Positions 60,879 to 64,000 of a stretch of 64,000 nt of DNA are shown here, piece after piece. This DNA comes from an uncultured Lachnospiraceae bacterium (GTDB lineage Bacteria; Bacillota; Clostridia; Lachnospirales; Lachnospiraceae), in NCBI GenBank assembly GCA_946615865.1, contig CAMOIJ010000004.1, positions 1 through 64,000 of the forward strand. Direction: 5' to 3'. The translations under genes and the position numbers were made by a program. The notes below the pieces were generated by a model, which was given only the letters and a program-made list of their open reading frames with translations, had not been told where the DNA came from and made no database searches. Position 1 is the stretch's first letter; each line of letters starts with the position of its first letter.

Positions 60879-63284
60879 TCAGACGGTGATCTTCGCTTTA
60901 TTTCTCTCCTCGGCTTCCTTCTGTCTCTGGAGTCTTCTCTCCTTCTTGGACAGGTTGGAGTTGTTCTTCTTCCTGGGAGCCTGAGCAGTGTCGCCGCCGT
61001 TGCCGCCCTTGCTTCCGGAATTGTCATTATCCTTAGCGGAAGCAAATTTGGTGCGCAGCAGGTGCCACAGGGGACCTGCGATGCAGACGGAAGACCAGCA
61101 GCCGGCCACAATACCTACCATCAGGGGCAGGGCGAATTCCTTGACGGAAGCCACGCCGAAGATGTAGAGCGCCAGGACCATGAAGAATGTGGTCAGGGAA
61201 GTAAAGATACTTCTGGAAAGTGTCTGGCTGACACTCGTGTTGACTACTTCTTCAAGGGTTGTACCCGACTTTCTTACAGCCAGATTCTCACGTACACGGT
61301 CAAATACAACGATCGTAGCGTTGATGGAGTAACCGACGATAGTCAGCATGCATGCTATGAATGTGCTGCCGACACTGATTCTGATGATGGCATAAGCTGC
61401 CAGCACTACCAGGCAGTCATGCGCAAGGCAGATAACAGAGGAAGCGCCGAAGCGGGCGTCCTTGAACCTGAACCAGATATAAGCCAGCATCAGGACAAGA
61501 GCAACGATGACAGCGTTGAATGCGGCCGTCTTCATCTCGGAACTGATCGTGGAGCTGATCGTCTCGGAAGTGATGTTGTCCTTGTCGACCTGGAACTGAT
61601 CCTGCAGAGCGACCGCAAGCGCCGTGCTCTTCTGCTCGTCGAGTTCCCTGGTCTTAAAGATCACTTCGCTGCTGCCCGCGACCTTCTGCACCTGAGGATT
61701 GGTGTCACCGGTGGTCTCTGTGATGACCGGGATCACCTTCTCGTTGATCTCATCGAGGGTCATGTCCTCGTTGAATGTGACATTAGTGGAAGTGCCGCCC
61801 ACGAAATCAAGGCTGTAGTTCAGGGCGCCCTTGCCGCTGCCGGCGTTCATGGCCATTCCGGCCAGTCCCGCGATGATCACGATACCGGAGATCGCGAAGA
61901 CAATCTTTCTCTTGCCGATAAAGTCGATAAGCTTGACTTCTCTTCCCTTTCCATAGAGTTTTTCATCTGTTGCGCCGAGGGCGTAAGCGATGTTCATGAG
62001 AAGTCTTGTCACGAAGAGAGCCGTGAACATGGATACGACGATACCGATCGCCAGTGTATACGCAAAGCCCTTGATCGTGCCAGATCCCAGGACCGCGAGA
62101 ACTGCTGCCGCGATCAGAGTTGTGACGTTTCCGTCGATGATCGCGGAGAGAGCTTTATCAAAGCCGCTCTTAATTGCCATCTTAACGTTCTTGCCTGCGC
62201 GCAGTTCTTCGCGAATACGCGCGAAAATGATAACGTTCGCGTCAACTGCCATACCGATGGAGAGCAGGATACCTGCGATACCGGGCAGAGTCAGAGTGAC
62301 ATCAAACGCGTTGATGACGATCGCAACGATCAAAATATAGATACAGAGCGCAATACTTGCGCACACGCCGGGCAGCCAGTAGACCACGCACATGAGGAGT
62401 GCTACCAGCGCGAAGCCCAGCATACCTGCTGTCTTACTGGTTCTGATCGCGTCCTGTCCGAGCTGGGCGCCTACGATCTGGGAACGCAGTCTCTGCAGTT
62501 CGACTTTAAGTCCGCCGATACGGATATTGGAGGCAAGGCTCTCCGCCTCTTCGATCGTACTCTCGCCGGTGATGACCGCACGGCCGTCTGTGATCGCCGC
62601 CTGAACTCTGGGAACGCTAATAAATTTTCCGTCGTAGTAGATACCGATGCTCTCGCCGGCCGCATAGGCCTTGGTCGTCGCATCAGCAAACTTCTGCTTG
62701 CCTTCGTCAGTAAATGTAAGGGAAACCACGATTTCCTGATTGTTCATATTGTCGGACTGATAGCCGGCTTTGGCTTCCGCCACGTCCGTGCCCTGCAGAA
62801 CAGCGTCGCCGTCCGCGATGATCTGCGCAAGATCCTTGGTCAGGACATAGCCGTAATTGCCGTTCTCGTCAGTTCCGAGTTCATAGTTCTGGTTTCCGCT
62901 CTCATCTGTCTGTCTGATAAAATACAGAGAGCCGGGCTTGCCCAGTTCCTCGAGGATCTTGTTGGTCTCTTCGACGCCGGAGATGCCGGGGATCTCGATA
63001 TTGATCCTGTCGCTGCCCTCCGTGTAGACCTGCGCCTCTGTGCTGTACTGGTCAACACGCTGCTGAAGCTTGTAAACGGTGTCCGACATATCCTCTGCCG
63101 AGGGGTCTTCGTCGCCTACTGCCTCATAAGTGATGCTGGCGCCGCCTGCAAGGTCGAGTCCAAGCTTGATGTTGTGATAAGATCCTCTGTGCCCGCTGCC
63201 CAAACCTACCAGTGCGGTATACGCCATAAGTCCGGTGATCACCGCGGTTAAGATCAGCGCGATGACTGCTCTCGATTTTTTCAT
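60879..63284 (-). CDS. secDF: Protein translocase subunits SecD and SecF fused
   Basis: Uses the proton gradient to pull exported proteins through SecYEG. From the ATG at 63284 (AGAAGGAG upstream) it has 801 residues. The SecD half is about 1-430: GLDLAGGASITYEA, periplasmic P1 domain, then LPGIAGILLSIGMAVDANVI. The SecF half is about 440-750: FVGGTSTNVTFNED, then TIVGYSINATIVVFDRVREN. Both have six membrane spans. The tail is lysine/arginine and asparagine rich (about 755-801). Fusion is seen in Bacillus and many Clostridia. Confidence 0.96.
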   Translation of the reverse strand: MKKSRAVIALILTAVITGLMAYTALVGLGSGHRGSYHNIKLGLDLAGGASITYEAVGDEDPSAEDMSDTVYKLQQRVDQYSTEAQVYTEGSDRINIEIPGISGVEETNKILEELGKPGSLYFIRQTDESGNQNYELGTDENGNYGYVLTKDLAQIIADGDAVLQGTDVAEAKAGYQSDNMNNQEIVVSLTFTDEGKQKFADATTKAYAAGESIGIYYDGKFISVPRVQAAITDGRAVITGESTIEEAESLASNIRIGGLKVELQRLRSQIVGAQLGQDAIRTSKTAGMLGFALVALLMCVVYWLPGVCASIALCIYILIVAIVINAFDVTLTLPGIAGILLSIGMAVDANVIIFARIREELRAGKNVKMAIKSGFDKALSAIIDGNVTTLIAAAVLAVLGSGTIKGFAYTLAIGIVVSMFTALFVTRLLMNIAYALGATDEKLYGKGREVKLIDFIGKRKIVFAISGIVIIAGLAGMAMNAGSGKGALNYSLDFVGGTSTNVTFNEDMTLDEINEKVIPVITETTGDTNPQVQKVAGSSEVIFKTRELDEQKSTALAVALQDQFQVDKDNITSETISSTISSEMKTAAFNAVIVALVLMLAYIWFRFKDARFGASSVICLAHDCLVVLAAYAIIRISVGSTFIACMLTIVGYSINATIVVFDRVRENLAVRKSGTTLEEVVNTSVSQTLSRSIFTSLTTFFMVLALYIFGVASVKEFALPLMVGIVAGCWSSVCIAGPLWHLLRTKFASAKDNDNSGSKGGNGGDTAQAPRKKNNSNLSKKERRLQRQKEAEERNKAKITV

Positions 63285-63369
63285 GATGATTCTCCTTCTA
63301 ACATTTCCTGGAAGAGGCTTTCTTAAAAACAATTATAAAAGTTTTCTAAAAAAGCCTACAACCTTTGAA

Positions 63370-63397
63370 ATTATAGCACACTTGACCGCAATGTAAA
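63370..63397 (-). promoter_or_regulatory. Promoter for secDF
   Basis: TTTACA (63392-63397), a 16-base spacer and TATAAT (63370-63375) with a TGC extension, minus strand. The leader to secDF is about 80 bases. Confidence 0.65.
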
Positions 63398-63491
63398 ATG
63401 TTTTTCTGCCCGTACTGTAAATCCTTTGTCCCAAATAGTATACTAAGTCAGGAACCTTCTCCAATATCAGCCGTTCAGAGGATAAACTGCC

Positions 63492-64000
63492 TTGTCTGCA
63501 AAAGAAATACAGGATCTCCATATTTTGCTCGCCGACCTGCGGTCCCGGACTTTGTCAAAAGAGGCCGGGGCCCATGCGCAGCGCGAAAATGCTGTGCGAA
63601 AGTCCCGGCTTGAATCTGAAGCAGGGAAAAAGCTTGCAGTTGCTGCTCTTCAGATACATCTGGGAACCACTCCGGATCCAGGGGAACTCGCTGCCGAGGC
63701 GCGTTCCGAATACGGCAAGCCTTATTTCCCGTCCTATCCGGATTTTCATTATAATATCTCCCACTCCGGGGGTCTTGTTGTCTGCGCCGCGGCCGACCAT
63801 CCGCTCGGCATCGATCTTCAGGAGATTCCGGCTGACCCTGCGCGCGCCCTGAAAATAGCGTCACATTTCTTCTCCGCCGAGGAGCAGGAATCTCTCAGAG
63901 ATCTCCTGCCGCATTCCGACCATCAAAAAGACGACAAAAGCAATTCCTTGCTCTGCCGCCTGTTCACACGTTTCTGGACTGCCCGTGAAAGCTATATAAA
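63492..64000 (+). CDS. Sfp-type 4'-phosphopantetheinyl transferase, N-terminal part (cut by window edge)
   Basis: Transfers phosphopantetheine from CoA to carrier-protein serines. The frame opens after a stop at 63483; the TTG at 63492 has AGAGGA nine bases upstream. About 169 residues are visible. Family motifs in order: KPYFPSYPDFHYNISHSGG, PLGIDLQEI (metal-binding aspartate), FFSAEEQESL and FWTARESYIK. The order and spacing fit the Sfp/HetI group, not AcpS. The C-terminus is outside the window. Which carrier it serves is unknown; AcpP in this window is one possible substrate. Confidence 0.85.
   Translation, partial: MSAKEIQDLHILLADLRSRTLSKEAGAHAQRENAVRKSRLESEAGKKLAVAALQIHLGTTPDPGELAAEARSEYGKPYFPSYPDFHYNISHSGGLVVCAAADHPLGIDLQEIPADPARALKIASHFFSAEEQESLRDLLPHSDHQKDDKSNSLLCRLFTRFWTARESYI

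Noticed and set aside
61062-63251. Very long plus-strand open frame opposite secDF
   Set aside because: It is the antisense shadow of a recognisable SecDF; the translation has no family features and its composition mirrors the coding strand.
1-64000. CRISPR array, rRNA genes, prophage or replication origin
   Set aside because: No regularly spaced direct repeats, no rRNA-like sequence, no phage structural genes and no DnaA-box cluster were seen; the only tandem repeats are the 36-bp coding units in ftsQ.

Overview
The window looks like the chromosome of a low-to-mid GC Firmicute of the Clostridia, most likely a Lachnospiraceae-type organism. The evidence is the gene order (ylxM-ffh-rpsP-khpA-rimM-trmD-rplS-rbgA-lepB-rnhB-yraN; plsX-acpP-rnc-smc-ftsY; mraZ-rsmH-ftsL-pbp-mraY-ftsW-ftsQ-ftsZ; priA-def-fmt-rsmB-rlmN-prpC-prkC-rsgA), Bacillus-type SigA promoters and strong AGGAGG-like ribosome binding sites. 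TTG and GTG start codons are common here (gpsA, rsmH, rsmB, fmt, priA, ftsZ, lepB). The species call is inference. Nearly every gene is on the minus strand. The plus-strand genes are prs, tmcAL, the broken 1-phosphofructokinase, the FtsK-like gene and a partial phosphopantetheinyl transferase at the right edge.

Layout, left to right. 1-3567: branched-chain amino acid genes ilvC (cut by the window edge), two acetolactate synthase small-subunit paralogues and ilvB. 3660-8042: tyrS, gpsA, plsY, der. 8218-9453: prs, divergent from der. 9486-16452: one long translation/secretion operon running from a promoter that nearly touches the ylxM start codon down to a bidirectional terminator. 16481-18802: an inactive-looking membrane-anchored GH25 protein and ilvA, separated from ftsY by a long inverted repeat. 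18914-27210: ftsY, smc, rnc, acpP, plsX, rpmF, ackA. 27431-31464: tmcAL and a 1-phosphofructokinase gene split by a 1.96-kb tnpB-only IS200/IS605-type element. 31452-35491: a three-domain ADP-ribosylglycohydrolase/SseB-like/macrodomain fusion, a HAD phosphatase and, divergently, a degenerate FtsK-like protein. 35620-35874: a hairpin cluster and tRNA-Ala(CGC). 35896-44653: a reduced division and cell wall (dcw) cluster under MraZ-box control. 44782-60801: lgt, ychF, rsgA, the PASTA kinase/phosphatase pair, rlmN, rsmB, fmt, def, priA, murE, recJ. 60879-64000: fused secDF and, divergently, a partial Sfp-type phosphopantetheinyl transferase.

Most of the window is conserved housekeeping: ribosome assembly and modification, signal recognition and protein export (ffh, ftsY, lepB, secDF, lgt), phospholipid and fatty acid synthesis (gpsA, plsX, plsY, acpP), chromosome maintenance (smc, priA, recJ, rnhB) and peptidoglycan/division. 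The unusual material lies mainly between 28.6 and 35.8 kb: the TnpB element with a predictable guide, the ADP-ribose-handling fusion, the FtsK-like protein that has lost its Walker motifs, and an unexplained hairpin cluster. Smaller points are the near-leaderless ylxM promoter, the structured ftsY-ilvA junction, and the absence of murD, murG and ftsA from the dcw cluster.
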